The notes under the pieces: generated by a model
Told to the model about the DNA's origin: nothing
Seen by the model: the letters and a program-made list of their open reading frames with translations, nothing else
Databases searched by the model: none
Assembly: GCF_900111765.1 (NCBI RefSeq)
Contig: NZ_FOIB01000001.1
Location: forward strand, 1,488,001 to 1,552,000
Length of the DNA: 64,000 nt
Direction of reading: 5' to 3'
Origin: Myxococcus fulvus
GTDB lineage: Bacteria > Myxococcota > Myxococcia > Myxococcales > Myxococcaceae
Shown: positions 17,497 through 27,704 of the stretch, piece after piece
Layout: the number at the start of each line of letters is the position of its first letter
How positions within the stretch are numbered: position 1 is the first letter of the stretch
Position numbers and translations under genes: made by a program

Positions 17497-17559
17497 CGCG
17501 GTGCGAGAGGCGCGTTGGGTACTCGGCGGGTCAATTGAGACTGGGTGGATTGTTCCAGC

Positions 17560-17596
17560 AGTCTGACGTGAAATACCCGTGAGTGCGGGTCAGACT
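17560..17596. repeat. inverted repeat upstream of the TolB-like lipoprotein gene
   Basis: AGTCTGAC (17560-17567) is repeated inverted as GTCAGACT (17589-17596). Within the spacer ACCCG pairs with CGGGT around TGAGTG, so the element can fold into a bulged hairpin. It sits between the stop at 17496 and the ATG at 17648, in the AT-richer part of the gap. It could be a terminator for the upstream gene or an operator for the downstream one; the sequence does not decide. Confidence 0.5.
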
Positions 17597-17647
17597 CCTT
17601 TGTCAGTATTCGTACTCGGCAGCGGAAATTTTCACACAGAGGACCGT

Positions 17648-18445
17648 ATGCATCCGAATGAAGTCCGAAGCATCGCTCGTCGCGGGACACTCGTGATGTG
17701 GATGGCTTCTTCTCTGGCGCTGACCGCTTGCGGTGGCGCGGACGTGGAGGCCGCATCCTCCGGTGATGCCACCGTGGCGGAGCAGTCGCAGAGCGCCGTC
17801 GCGGACCGACGCATCATCGTCTACCTCACGCCGAGCCAGCAGCTGTACGGCGTGAAGGACGGCAAGTCGACGCTCATCGCCGAGCGCGCGAGCGCCCCGT
17901 CGGTGTCGCCGGACGGCAGCCAGGTGGTGTTCTCGAAGCTGCCCTCCTCGTGGAACGTGGGCGAGCCGGTGAAGAGCGCGGAGCTCCACCTCTACAAGGC
18001 GAGCAACGGCAAGACGGAGCGGCTGACGGCGGGGCATGACGACCAGAGCCCGTCGTGGACGCCGGACGGCAAGAGCATCCTGTTCCAGTCGAAGCTGCGC
18101 TCGGGGCTCGCGTCCTTCTGGCGCGTGAAGCCCAACGGGAAGAACCTGGAGCAGGTGACGAACCGGAGCACGTCGCTCGCCACGGACCCCGCCTACGTGC
18201 CGGCCCCGGTGAGCAACACCCCCGTGCAGTGGGGACCCAACCAGCGCCGCATCATCGTCTACCTCTCGCCGCAGACGACGACCACCACCGAGGTTCGGGT
18301 GATGAAGCTCGACGCCCAGGACAACGTCACGTCGGCCTACAGCCTGGGTCAGGGCACCTCGCCCGCGTGGACCGAGGAGGGCAACGTGCGCTTCCAGCGC
18401 GAGGTGAACGGCCAGCTCGTCGACGTCGAGGTGAGCGTCCAGTAG
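17648..18445 (+). CDS. TolB-like beta-propeller lipoprotein
   Basis: A 265-residue protein starting at the ATG at 17648, after which a signal peptide ends ALTACGG (lipobox LTAC). The mature part is built from WD40/PD40-like propeller strands: APSVSPDGSQVVFSK, DDQSPSWTPDGKSILFQ and SPAWTEEGNVRFQ match the S-P-x-W-S-P-D-G pattern of TolB propellers. The phrase RRIIVYL occurs twice, about 143 residues apart, suggesting an internal duplication. Periplasmic or surface location is expected. It is convergent with the two-component genes, with a hairpin at 18459-18481 between them. Confidence 0.75.
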   Translation: MHPNEVRSIARRGTLVMWMASSLALTACGGADVEAASSGDATVAEQSQSAVADRRIIVYLTPSQQLYGVKDGKSTLIAERASAPSVSPDGSQVVFSKLPSSWNVGEPVKSAELHLYKASNGKTERLTAGHDDQSPSWTPDGKSILFQSKLRSGLASFWRVKPNGKNLEQVTNRSTSLATDPAYVPAPVSNTPVQWGPNQRRIIVYLSPQTTTTTEVRVMKLDAQDNVTSAYSLGQGTSPAWTEEGNVRFQREVNGQLVDVEVSVQ

Positions 18446-18458
18446 TCGCAGGTGAGGT

Positions 18459-18481
18459 GCGGCGCGAGCTGGGCGCGCCGC
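18459..18481. terminator. bidirectional terminator-like hairpin
   Basis: GCGGCGCG (18459-18466) pairs perfectly with CGCGCCGC (18474-18481) around a seven-base loop. It lies between two convergent genes, so it could end transcripts from both sides. No T-run is seen, as is common at this G+C content. Confidence 0.5.
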
Positions 18482-18502
18482 GACACGCGAGGGGGACTTC
18501 GT

Positions 18503-19276
18503 TCAGCCCTCGTCCTCGGCGCCCTTGCGCAGACCCAGCATCCTTCGCAGCTCGCGCGCGGACTGGCGGCTGACCTCCACCGCGTGGCCCCGCGACGTGC
18601 GCGCCAGGTAGCCCCCGGTCTCCAGGGGCTCCAGCCTGGCGACGTGGCGCAGGTTGAGCAGCGCCCGGCGGTGGACCCGGTGGAACATGTCCGCGGGCAG
18701 CTTCTCCGTCAGCTCGTTGAGCGTGAAGTCGGTGAGGAACTCGCCCTGCGCGGTGAACACCGTCACCAGCTCGTCATCCAGCGACGCGTGGGAAATCGTC
18801 TCCGGGTCCACCAGGACGATGCCCTGCCGCGTGGGGATGGGCAGCCGCGCCAGCGCCCGGGCCTGCTGCTTCTCCGTGGACTGCGTCTCGGCGCGAGGGC
18901 GCGGCTCCGCGCCGATTCGCGCGCGCACGCGCTCCAGGGCCTTCTGCAGCCGCGCGGGCTCCACGGGCTTGAGGACGTAGTCCACGGCGCCGTGCTCGAA
19001 GGCGTCCACGGCGTGCTCGGCGTGCGCGGTGCAGAGCACCACGCGGGGGCCGTCCTCCGGCAGCAGCGCGAGCGCGTCCAGGCCGCTGAGGCCGGGCATG
19101 TGGATGTCCAGCAGCACCACGTCCACGCCGCCCGCGCGCACCGCGGCGAGCACCGCTTCTCCGTCGGCCGCCTCGCCGCACACCTGCACGTCGGGCAGCG
19201 CGCCCAGCAGTCGCGACAGGCGCTTGCGAGCGAGCAGTTCGTCGTCGGCGATGAGGACACGCAGAGGGGGGCTCAC
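18503..19276 (-). CDS. LytTR-family response regulator
   Basis: A 257-residue regulator. The receiver domain has the acidic pair DD at residues 11-12, the phospho-acceptor Asp57 in LLDIHMPG, Thr83 and Lys103 in VLKPVE. A short linker leads to a LytTR DNA-binding domain (about residues 150-250) with HRVHRRALLNLRHV and the closing SRQSARELRRMLGL. The start is GTG at 19276 and overlaps the kinase stop by 4 nt (GTGA), showing a coupled pair. It probably responds to the adjacent LytS-like kinase; targets are unknown. Confidence 0.92.
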   Translation of the reverse strand: MSPPLRVLIADDELLARKRLSRLLGALPDVQVCGEAADGEAVLAAVRAGGVDVVLLDIHMPGLSGLDALALLPEDGPRVVLCTAHAEHAVDAFEHGAVDYVLKPVEPARLQKALERVRARIGAEPRPRAETQSTEKQQARALARLPIPTRQGIVLVDPETISHASLDDELVTVFTAQGEFLTDFTLNELTEKLPADMFHRVHRRALLNLRHVARLEPLETGGYLARTSRGHAVEVSRQSARELRRMLGLRKGAEDEG

Positions 19277-20328
19277 GTGATGACTCCTGGCAAGGGGCCC
19301 GAGCGGGGCAGGGTGACGGTGACACGGGTGCGCTCCGCGTCACTGGTGAGCGACAGGCGGGCCTGTTCGCCGTAGGCCAACGCGAGCCTGCGCTCCACCG
19401 TGGGAAGGCCCGCGCTGCCCTCGCGCGGCCCCCGGGAGGCGCCGGGGTTCTCGATGGCCACCGCCACCTGGCCGTCGCGCACCTGCACCTCCAGCGACAG
19501 CCGGCCCCGGTGGCCCGCGGCGGGGCCGTGCTTCACCGCGTTCTCCGCGAGCGGCAGCAGCACCAGCGGCGGCACGGGCACGTCCTCGGCGCCGGGGCGG
19601 ATGTCCACCGCGAGCTGGAACAGCTCCGGGTCCCTGAGTAGGTGGAGGTCGAAGAGGGTGCGCATCAGCGCCAGCTCCTCCGAGAGGGGCCAGGTCGCCT
19701 TGCGCACGCCCGCGAGCACCGAGCGCAGCATGGTGGACAGCCGCAGCACCGCGGCCTCCGCCACCGCGCCGTCCTCGCGGCACCACTCGGCGATGGCGTT
19801 GAGCGTGTTGAAGAGGAAATGCGGGTCCAGGTGGCTGCGCAGCGCGAGCAGCTGCGCCTGCTCCGCCTCCAGCGCGAAGCGGGCCGCGCGGGCGCGCTCC
19901 TTCGCCAGGGACTCCTCGAAGCCGATGTCCCGCCCCAGCCCCCAGCCGCCGACGAGGAACAGCGCGTTGCACACCATGAGGTTGGTGCGCTGGGTGAGGA
20001 ACGTGGGGCCCATGTCCAACAGGTTGGGCAGCACGAAGCCCGTCACCAGCACCACGCCGCTGCCCAGCGTGCCGTACATCAGCACGCGCACGCCGCCGTG
20101 GCTCAAGTCCAGCCCGCTCGGGAAGAGGACCCGGTAGGTGACGGGGGCCACGCCCACGAAGACCAGGCACATGAGCACGCCCAGGTGCGGGGCGAGCGGC
20201 TCGCGGCTGAAGCTCGCCTGCGCGGCGACGAGCGGGGCGCAGACGAGGAGGATGGGCACCAGCCTGCGGGGCTCCGCGAGGGCCCGCAAGGTGGCGCGGA
20301 CGATGGACCCTTCGGGCTTCTCCGACAT
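19273..20328 (-). CDS. LytS/YehU-type sensor histidine kinase
   Basis: A 351-residue membrane kinase. Residues about 23-135 contain four or more hydrophobic spans with short loops, so sensing probably occurs in or at the membrane. The phospho-acceptor block is HLDPHFLFNTLNAI with His170, diagnostic of the His_kinase/LytS group. The ATPase domain follows with LAENAVKHGPA (N box) and a GLPTVERRLAL motif. The ATG at 20328 was chosen because the long upstream extension is low-complexity. It is coupled to the LytTR regulator, and 31 nt upstream ends a 37-residue membrane peptide gene. Confidence 0.9.
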   Translation of the reverse strand: MSEKPEGSIVRATLRALAEPRRLVPILLVCAPLVAAQASFSREPLAPHLGVLMCLVFVGVAPVTYRVLFPSGLDLSHGGVRVLMYGTLGSGVVLVTGFVLPNLLDMGPTFLTQRTNLMVCNALFLVGGWGLGRDIGFEESLAKERARAARFALEAEQAQLLALRSHLDPHFLFNTLNAIAEWCREDGAVAEAAVLRLSTMLRSVLAGVRKATWPLSEELALMRTLFDLHLLRDPELFQLAVDIRPGAEDVPVPPLVLLPLAENAVKHGPAAGHRGRLSLEVQVRDGQVAVAIENPGASRGPREGSAGLPTVERRLALAYGEQARLSLTSDAERTRVTVTLPRSGPLPGVIT

Positions 20329-20359
20329 GCTCCCGACGGAGCCTACACCGGTGGAGGCG

Positions 20360-20473
20360 TCACTGCTCGGGGGCCTTGTCCAGGTCGAGCTCGAGCGCGT
20401 CGACGAGGATGCTTCCGGCGAGGACGACGGGGAACAGGACGATGGCGGCGGCGACGAGGAGGGTGGGGGGCAT
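20360..20473 (-). CDS. 37-residue single-span membrane peptide
   Basis: A short reading frame reads MPPTLLVAAAIVLFPVVLAG and then SILVDALELDLDKAPEQ before a stop. The first 25 residues form one hydrophobic helix and the tail is acidic. A GGAG lies about 8-11 nt before the ATG at 20473. It ends 31 nt before the LytS-like kinase gene on the same strand, so it probably opens that operon. Such small proteins can bind and tune a membrane kinase, but no homologue was recognised and the coding status rests on composition, ribosome site and position. Confidence 0.55.
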   Translation of the reverse strand: MPPTLLVAAAIVLFPVVLAGSILVDALELDLDKAPEQ

Positions 20474-20581
20474 GGGGGTCTCCGAAGGCTGCGCAGCATG
20501 CATGCCCAGTCTGACGTGCCCCTGTTCCTCCTCTGACCCGGTGGCGCCGGACGGTCGCCGCCCGGGGCCGAGCCGTCGTTT

Positions 20582-22072
<1,491 letters not shown>

Positions 22073-22762
22073 ATGCGCTACGTCATCACCGGAGCGAGCA
22101 GGGGCATTGGGTATGAGTTCGTCCAACAGCTCCTCGAGCGCGGCGACATCGTCGACGCCGGGGTGCGCACCGAGGAGGGGAGGCGGCGGCTGGAGTCGCT
22201 GAAACACGACTGTGCGGGGCGCTTGAGAATCCATGCGCTGGACGTGGCCGACGAGGCGAGTGTCAGGGATTTCGCCGACGAGGTGCTGCGCGAGCCGGTG
22301 GATGTCCTCATCAACAACGCGGGCGTGCCAGGGTTGTGGTGCGCGCTGACGGACGTGGACTACGCGGACGTGGTGCGCACCTTCGCCGTCAATGCGCTGG
22401 GGCCGCTGCGTGTCACCAGCGCGCTGCTCCCGGGGCTCCTGCGGGGCCGCTCGCGCAAGGTGGCCTACGTCACCTCTCGCATGGGCTCGCTGTCGTCGAA
22501 CAGCGACGGCGGCGCCTATGCCTATCGGATGTCCAAGGTCGCGTTGAACATGGGCGTGCGCAACCTGTCCAATGACTTGCGTGCCCAGGGAATCGTGCCC
22601 GTGCTCCTGCACCCCGGTTGGGTGCGGACGGACATGGGCGGACCGGACGCGCCCTTGCCGCCACGCGACTCGGTGCGAGGGATGCTCAACGTCATCGATG
22701 AGCTGCGCGCGGAGCACAGTGGTCGCTTCTTCGACTACCAGGGCGCGGAGGTGCCCTGGTAG
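22073..22762 (+). CDS. csgA: C-factor CsgA, short-chain dehydrogenase-like C-signal precursor
   Basis: A 229-residue protein, the length of the M. xanthus CsgA precursor (p25) when started at MRYVITG. CsgA carries the intercellular C-signal for rippling, aggregation and sporulation. It is a short-chain dehydrogenase homologue processed to a 17-kDa form. Visible are the NAD site TGASRGIG (Thr6), NNAG at 81-84, Ser135 in VTSRMGSL and Tyr151/Lys155 in YRMSK, and the C-terminus FFDYQGAEVPW, nearly that of M. xanthus. Alternative starts (ATG 22064, GTG 22031) would add 3 or 14 residues. Flanked by hemG and the fprA-type gene as in M. xanthus. Confidence 0.95.
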   Translation: MRYVITGASRGIGYEFVQQLLERGDIVDAGVRTEEGRRRLESLKHDCAGRLRIHALDVADEASVRDFADEVLREPVDVLINNAGVPGLWCALTDVDYADVVRTFAVNALGPLRVTSALLPGLLRGRSRKVAYVTSRMGSLSSNSDGGAYAYRMSKVALNMGVRNLSNDLRAQGIVPVLLHPGWVRTDMGGPDAPLPPRDSVRGMLNVIDELRAEHSGRFFDYQGAEVPW

Positions 22763-22778
22763 CACGAGGGGTCGTCCA

Positions 22779-23363
22779 CTACGGGTAGAGCATCTGCGCG
22801 CGCCACGCGTCGCCGTCGCGCAGGTACACGTGCCGGTCATGCAGCCGGCTGGGCTGGGCGTGCCAGAACTCGATGCGGTCGGGCACCACGCGGAAGCCGG
22901 ACCAGTGCGGCGGGCGGGGCACGTCTCCTCCCGCGTAGCGCTTCTCCACGTCCTCCACGCGCGTCTCCAATTCGTCGCGCGAGCCCAGCCGCTGGCTCTG
23001 GAGGCTGGCCCACGCGCCCACCTGGCTGCCGCGCGCGCGGCTCTTGAAGTACTGGTCGGCCTCCTCGGAGGAGACGACCTCCACGCGGCCCTCCACGCGG
23101 ACCTGCTCGTCCAGGGGCTGCCAGTAGAAGCACAGCGCGGCGAAGGGGTGCGCGCGCAGCTCCTGGCCCTTGCGGCTCTCGTGGTTGGTGAAGAACACGA
23201 AGCCGCGCGCATCGAAGTCCTTGAGCAGGACGACGCGCGCGCTGGGGCGACCGTCGGCGCCGACGCTGGCCACCACCACCGCGTTGGGGTCCACGGGGAT
23301 GGCCTTCTTTGCTCGCTCGAAGACGTCCGCGAAGCGCTGGATGGGGTCGGGAGGTATCAGCAC
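22779..23363 (-). CDS. pdxH: PdxH-type flavoprotein (FprA)
   Basis: A 194-residue protein of the pyridoxine/pyridoxamine 5'-phosphate oxidase family, FMN-dependent. Motifs include SARVVLLKDFDARGFVFFTN for FMN phosphate binding, SRKGQEL, ALCFYWQPLDEQVRVEGRV and the C-terminal PDRIEFWHAQPSRLHDR characteristic of PdxH (substrate-binding R-x-H region). In M. xanthus the gene next to csgA encodes FprA, a flavin-binding protein of this family. It starts with GTG at 23363 and converges on csgA with 16 nt between stops. Confidence 0.92.
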   Translation of the reverse strand: MLIPPDPIQRFADVFERAKKAIPVDPNAVVVASVGADGRPSARVVLLKDFDARGFVFFTNHESRKGQELRAHPFAALCFYWQPLDEQVRVEGRVEVVSSEEADQYFKSRARGSQVGAWASLQSQRLGSRDELETRVEDVEKRYAGGDVPRPPHWSGFRVVPDRIEFWHAQPSRLHDRHVYLRDGDAWRAQMLYP

Positions 23364-23440
23364 GGGCGCACCATAAGGGACGCCGACAGTGGGCGCACGT
23401 TCACGGTTGACTCATCCCGCGCAACCGTCATGGTTGTCAC

Positions 23441-24874
23441 ATGAAGATTCTCTTCATCTCCTCGGAGGTGGCGCCCTTCTCGAAGACGGGGGGACTGGGG
23501 GACGTGGCCGGCGCGCTGCCCGCCGCGCTCGCCTCGCTGGGCCACGACGTCAAGGTCGTCACCCCGCGCTACCGTGACCTGCGCGACGCCGGACGACTCG
23601 CGCCCACCGGACAGTCGCTCCAGCTGCGCTTCCCCTTCGGTGAGGTGGGCGGGCCCATCCTCTCCGCCCGCGTGGCGCAGGGGCTGGAGGTCCTGTTCCT
23701 GGAGAACGAGCACTTCTTCGGCGGCCGCCACGGGCTGTACGGCGACGCGGCGGGCGAGTTCGGCGACAACGCGCGTCGCTTCGCCTACCTGTCCGTGGGC
23801 GCGCTGCAGGCGGCCCAGCGCGTGGGCTTCCAGCCGGACATCATCCACGCGAACGACTGGCAGACGGGGCTCGTCCCGGTGGCGCTGCGGCGCGGCTTCC
23901 AGTCCACGTCGCTGTCGCGCGCCAAGAGCGTGTTCACCATCCACAACCTGGCCTACCAGGGGCAGTTCCAGAAGGACGCGATGGCGGACCTGGGGCTGCC
24001 GTGGGACTTGTTCACTTCGGAGGGCGGGCTGGAGTTCTACGACACCGTCAACCTGCTCAAGGGCGGGCTCGTCTTCTCCGACGCGCTCACCACGGTGTCG
24101 CCCACGTACGCGCGCGAAATCCAGACGCCCGAACAGGGCTACGGCCTGGACGGGCTCTTGCGCCGCCGCGCCCACCGGCTGCACGGCATCCTCAACGGCG
24201 TGGACGTGCACGAGTGGAACCCCGTCACGGACCCCTACCTGCCAGCGCGCTTCGGCCCGCGGGAGATGGAGGGCAAGGCGGTGTGCAAGCGGGCGCTGCT
24301 CGAGCGCTTCGGCCTGCCGGAGGGGGACGCGCCCGTGTTCGCCATCGTCAGCCGGCTGGCGTGGCAGAAGGGCATGGACCTGCTGCTGGAGGCGCTGCCC
24401 ACCGCGCTGCAGGCGGACATCCGCTTCGTGGGCGTGGGCAGCGGCGAGGGCCCCCTGGAGGAGGGCCTGCGCGCCCTGCAGGCCCGCTTCCCGCGCCAGG
24501 TGTCCGTGCACCTGGGGTTCGACCCCGCCCTGTCACATTGGGTGGAGGCCGGCGCCGACTTCTTCCTGATGCCCAGCCGATACGAGCCGTGTGGGCTGAA
24601 CCAGATGTATTCGCTGCGTTATGGGACGGTGCCCATCGTCCGGGCCACCGGAGGGCTGGTGGACACCGTGGAGGGGGGGCTGGACGGCAACGGCATCCTC
24701 TTCGAGGCCTTCCACAAGGCAGCGCTCCTGGCCGCCTTCCGCCGGGCCCAGGCCCTCTACGCGGACCCGCCCCGGCTCGCGGATTTCAGGCGGCGGGGCA
24801 TGGAGAAGGACTTTTCCTGGGATGTCTCCGCCCGGCGATACGAGGCCCTGTATTCAGCCTTGATGGCTGAATAG
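23441..24874 (+). CDS. glgA: glycogen synthase, GT5 family
   Basis: A 477-residue enzyme that extends alpha-1,4-glucan from ADP-glucose. The N-terminal KTGGLGDVAGALP (Lys15 in the ADP-glucose motif), IIHANDWQTG, TIHNLAYQG, NGVDVHEWNP and the retaining-site PSRYEPCGLNQMYSLRYGT are all present and in order. Length fits bacterial GlgA. Glycogen is accumulated and used during myxobacterial development, which agrees with the csgA neighbourhood but proves nothing about regulation. Divergent from pdxH with 77 nt between starts. Confidence 0.95.
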   Translation: MKILFISSEVAPFSKTGGLGDVAGALPAALASLGHDVKVVTPRYRDLRDAGRLAPTGQSLQLRFPFGEVGGPILSARVAQGLEVLFLENEHFFGGRHGLYGDAAGEFGDNARRFAYLSVGALQAAQRVGFQPDIIHANDWQTGLVPVALRRGFQSTSLSRAKSVFTIHNLAYQGQFQKDAMADLGLPWDLFTSEGGLEFYDTVNLLKGGLVFSDALTTVSPTYAREIQTPEQGYGLDGLLRRRAHRLHGILNGVDVHEWNPVTDPYLPARFGPREMEGKAVCKRALLERFGLPEGDAPVFAIVSRLAWQKGMDLLLEALPTALQADIRFVGVGSGEGPLEEGLRALQARFPRQVSVHLGFDPALSHWVEAGADFFLMPSRYEPCGLNQMYSLRYGTVPIVRATGGLVDTVEGGLDGNGILFEAFHKAALLAAFRRAQALYADPPRLADFRRRGMEKDFSWDVSARRYEALYSALMAE

Positions 24875-24909
24875 TGGGTGCCTGCGGAAAATCGCAGTAG
24901 GCTTGTGTC

Positions 24910-25827
24910 GTGGCGGATGCTCCGGACCTGGGTGGCTACGAGGTAGTCGGCCGACTGGCCGTTGGCGGCATGGCGGAGGTGTACCAGGCGCGAGCCCGGT
25001 CCACGACGCAGCGCTCGCCCGGCGAGCCCGACGAAGTTGTCATCAAGCGGTTGCACCCGTCGTTCCGCAACGACACGGCCTACGTGAAGGCCTTCGTCGA
25101 CGAGGCGAAGCTGACGGTGCGCCTGCGACACGCGCACATCGTCCGGACGTTCCGCCTGTTCAAGGCGGGGCCGGACTACCTCATGGTGCAGGAGCTCGTC
25201 AGTGGCCGGACGCTCGGCTACATGCAGGAGCTGCTCCTCAAGGCCGGCGCGGCGATGCCGCCCGAGGCCGCCTGCTACATCGCGTGGTGTCTGCTCAAGG
25301 CGCTCGACTACATCCACCGCGCGAAGGTGGGGGAGAACGGCGCCACCATCGTCCACCGCGACCTCAACCCGGCCAACGTGCTGCTCGGCATCAACGGCGA
25401 CGTGAAGCTGACGGACTTCGGCGTGGCGGAGGTGGAGGGGATGATGCGCGGCGACGCGGGCGCGCTGCGCGGCACGCTGCCGTACATGAGCCCCGAGCAG
25501 GTGCTGGGGCAGGCGGTGGACGCGCGCACCGACTTGTTCGCGGTGGGCATCATCCTGTGGGAGCTGTTTGCCAGCCGGCGGCTGTACTCGGGCGACAACG
25601 AGGCGGACCTGATGCACAAGGTGCGCGACGCGCGGGTGCCGCTGCTCTCCTCGGTGACGTCGGACCTGCCGGACTACGCGGGGCTGGTGGTGCGCAAGGC
25701 GCTCTTCGCGGACCGGGCGCGGCGCTTCCAGTCGGCGGCGGAGTTCATCAAGGCGCTGGAGGCGCTGGCCCGCCGGGCGGGCTGGCCCCTCACGGTGGAG
25801 GCGCTCCAGCCCCTCTTGGGCGGCTGA
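24910..25827 (+). CDS. soluble Ser/Thr protein kinase
   Basis: A 305-residue kinase consisting of the catalytic domain only, with no membrane span or extra domain. The glycine loop is [12 protein letters not shown], with Lys46 in VVIKRL, Glu65 in DEAKL, the catalytic loop HRDLNPANV (Asp151, Asn156) and DFG at 169-171. SPEQ stands in place of APE in the P+1 loop, as in many bacterial kinases. All catalytic residues are kept. It starts with GTG at 24910. Its stop overlaps by one base the start of a small LEA14-like lipoprotein gene (TGATG), so the two are translated together. Confidence 0.93.
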   Translation: MADAPDLGGYEVVGRLAVGGMAEVYQARARSTTQRSPGEPDEVVIKRLHPSFRNDTAYVKAFVDEAKLTVRLRHAHIVRTFRLFKAGPDYLMVQELVSGRTLGYMQELLLKAGAAMPPEAACYIAWCLLKALDYIHRAKVGENGATIVHRDLNPANVLLGINGDVKLTDFGVAEVEGMMRGDAGALRGTLPYMSPEQVLGQAVDARTDLFAVGIILWELFASRRLYSGDNEADLMHKVRDARVPLLSSVTSDLPDYAGLVVRKALFADRARRFQSAAEFIKALEALARRAGWPLTVEALQPLLGG

Positions 25828-26303
25828 TGCGCACGCGGCTCCTCGTCCTCGGGGCATGGGCGGCGCTCGCCGGCCCTGGGTGCCTGGGCGCGGTGCCCCT
25901 CAAGCCGCGCGCCTATGACGAGGCGGTGCGCGTCGAGTCGCTGGACGTGGACTTCCAGGCGGACGGCTCGGGGCTTCTCGATGTCGGGCTCCAGGTGAAG
26001 AACCCCGCGTCGGACCCGGCGACGCTCACCGCGGTGGACTTCGAGCTGTGGGTGGACGGACGGCGCGTGGCCACCGGCCAGCAGCAGGTGGACGCGGCGC
26101 TGCCGCCCCAGGGCGAGGCGCCCCTGCGCGTGCTCTTCCCGCTGTCCGCCGAGCGCGTGGTGCCGGTGACGGGGGCGGTGCCGGTGCGGCTTCGCGGCGG
26201 GGTGGTGCTGCGCTTCGGCGGCACCGAGCGGCGGGCGTCCTTCCGGGCCCAGGGCTCGCGCAAGCTCACGCACGTGCCCCCGCTGGAGGGCATGGCGGAG
26301 TGA
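25827..26303 (+). CDS. LEA14/WHy-domain lipoprotein
   Basis: A 158-residue protein with a signal peptide ending AGPGCLGA (lipobox-like). A single LEA14-type immunoglobulin-like domain follows: VESLDVDFQADGSGLLDVGLQVKNP, then the LTAVDFELWVDGRRVATGQ hairpin and late strands GGVVLRFGGTERRASF. WHy/LEA14 domains are seen in envelope and desiccation-related proteins; no partner is known. It overlaps the kinase stop by one base. A second, larger LEA14-like lipoprotein lies at 33022-33864. Its 3' end meets the convergent CNNM gene with 3 nt between. Confidence 0.78.
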   Translation: MRTRLLVLGAWAALAGPGCLGAVPLKPRAYDEAVRVESLDVDFQADGSGLLDVGLQVKNPASDPATLTAVDFELWVDGRRVATGQQQVDAALPPQGEAPLRVLFPLSAERVVPVTGAVPVRLRGGVVLRFGGTERRASFRAQGSRKLTHVPPLEGMAE

Positions 26304-26306
26304 CGC

Positions 26307-27650
26307 TCAGGACTTGGCGGCGGGGGCCTCGGAGCGAGGCTCCTTGGGGCGCGTGTCCTTGCCAGGCGTGGCGCTCTTGAGCCGGGACATGCGCACGCGG
26401 TCGATGCGGGCGCCTTCCTTGTTGGCCACGACGAACTGCCAGCCGTTGTAGGTGAAGCGCTCGCCCACGTCCGGCAGGTGGCCGGCGAGCGACGACAGGT
26501 AGCCGCCCAGCGTGTCGAAGTCGCCCTCGGGCAGCGGGAAGCCGAACGCCTGGGTGAAGCTGTCCACCTCCATGGCGGCGTCCACCATGAAGCTGCCGTC
26601 CGCCATCTTCTCGACCTGCTTCTCCTCCACCTCGAACTCGTCGCCGATGTCGCCGACGATTTCGCGCAGGATGTCCTCCAGCGTGACGACGCCCATGAAG
26701 CCGCCGTACTCGTCCACGACGATGGCCATGTGGATCTTGCGCTTCTGCATGTCGCGCAGGAGGTCGCCGATGGGCTTCATCCACGGCACGAAGTGCGCGG
26801 GGCGGATGATGTCCTGCAGGACGATGAGCTCCGGGTGTTGGAGCAGCGGGATGATGTCGCGCGCGTGCAGCACGCCGATGATGTGGTCCACGTCGTCCCG
26901 GTACACGGGGATGCGCGAGTGGTTCTCCTCGGCGAGCAGTCGCAGCAGGTCCTCGGAGGAGATGGTGCTGTCGACGGTGACGACCTCGGTACGCGGCACC
27001 ATGACGTCGCGGCAGCGCTTGTCGGACAGCTCGAAGATGGAGCGGATGAGCTGGGGCGCGCTCTTGTCGACCTCGTTCTTCGCGGCCTGCGCGGCGAGCA
27101 GCTTCTCCAGCTCCTCGAGCGGCGGCGGCGGCGGCTCGAAGCGCAGCGTGCGGCCGAAGGTGCGCGCCATCAGATTCAGCACGCCGAGCACCACGCGCAT
27201 GGGCGGGTAGAGCACCGCCACCAGCAGCGACACCACGCCCGACAGCCGCAGCGCCCACCGCTCCGGGTTCGCGTTGGCGAGGCCACGCATGGTGACCTCC
27301 ATGAGGCTGGCCAGCACGCCGACGAACAGCGCACCCGCGGCCACGGTGGCGACGGGCAGCCACGCGGCCTCACCGTAGCGCGTCAAATCCAGCATGCGCG
27401 GCGGGACGAACGCGCCAATGGCGGCGGCGAGGAACCCGCTGAGCAGGGTGCCCAGGCGCAGCGCGGTGGCGGTGGCCTCGCGCTCGGTCTTGTGACGCAG
27501 CACGCGTCGGCTCGACGCGCCCTTGTGGGATTCGGCCAGCTCCTGTGCACGCAGGTCCGACGTTCCGTAGAGCGCGGATTCGGCCGCGGCGACCAGCGAC
27601 CTGACGAAGCACAGCGCCAGGCAGGCGACCCAGAGGGCCCAGGTAGGCAT
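26307..27650 (-). CDS. CNNM/CorC-family transporter-like protein (hemolysin family)
   Basis: A 447-residue membrane protein. The N-terminal DUF21/CNNM region (about residues 1-190) has four hydrophobic segments and the family pattern VAAAESALYG. Two CBS domains follow (about 205-330; RDVMVPRTEVVTVD, HIIGVLHARDII, MAIVVDEYGGFMGVVTLEDILREIVGDI). A CorC_HlyC domain at the C-terminus carries FPLPEGDFDTLGGYL. This is the layout of Mg2+ efflux/cobalt-resistance proteins of the CNNM/CorC group; hemolytic activity is not implied. Monocistronic, convergent with the kinase operon. Confidence 0.9.
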   Translation of the reverse strand: MPTWALWVACLALCFVRSLVAAAESALYGTSDLRAQELAESHKGASSRRVLRHKTEREATATALRLGTLLSGFLAAAIGAFVPPRMLDLTRYGEAAWLPVATVAAGALFVGVLASLMEVTMRGLANANPERWALRLSGVVSLLVAVLYPPMRVVLGVLNLMARTFGRTLRFEPPPPPLEELEKLLAAQAAKNEVDKSAPQLIRSIFELSDKRCRDVMVPRTEVVTVDSTISSEDLLRLLAEENHSRIPVYRDDVDHIIGVLHARDIIPLLQHPELIVLQDIIRPAHFVPWMKPIGDLLRDMQKRKIHMAIVVDEYGGFMGVVTLEDILREIVGDIGDEFEVEEKQVEKMADGSFMVDAAMEVDSFTQAFGFPLPEGDFDTLGGYLSSLAGHLPDVGERFTYNGWQFVVANKEGARIDRVRMSRLKSATPGKDTRPKEPRSEAPAAKS

Positions 27651-27704
27651 AGAGCACCGTTCTTATCCCGTGCTAAGGGTCCGTTCCACCCCGCCGGAGC
27701 CCCG

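Noticed and set aside
17559..20518. 12-bp word CAGTCTGACGTG found at 17559 and 20507
   Set aside because: Matches of this length are expected by chance in 64 kb, and the two contexts differ.
23401..23440. TTGACT near 23408 as a -35 for glgA
   Set aside because: No acceptable -10 at 16-18 bases; the nearby CAACC/GGTTG inverted repeat has only 5-bp arms.
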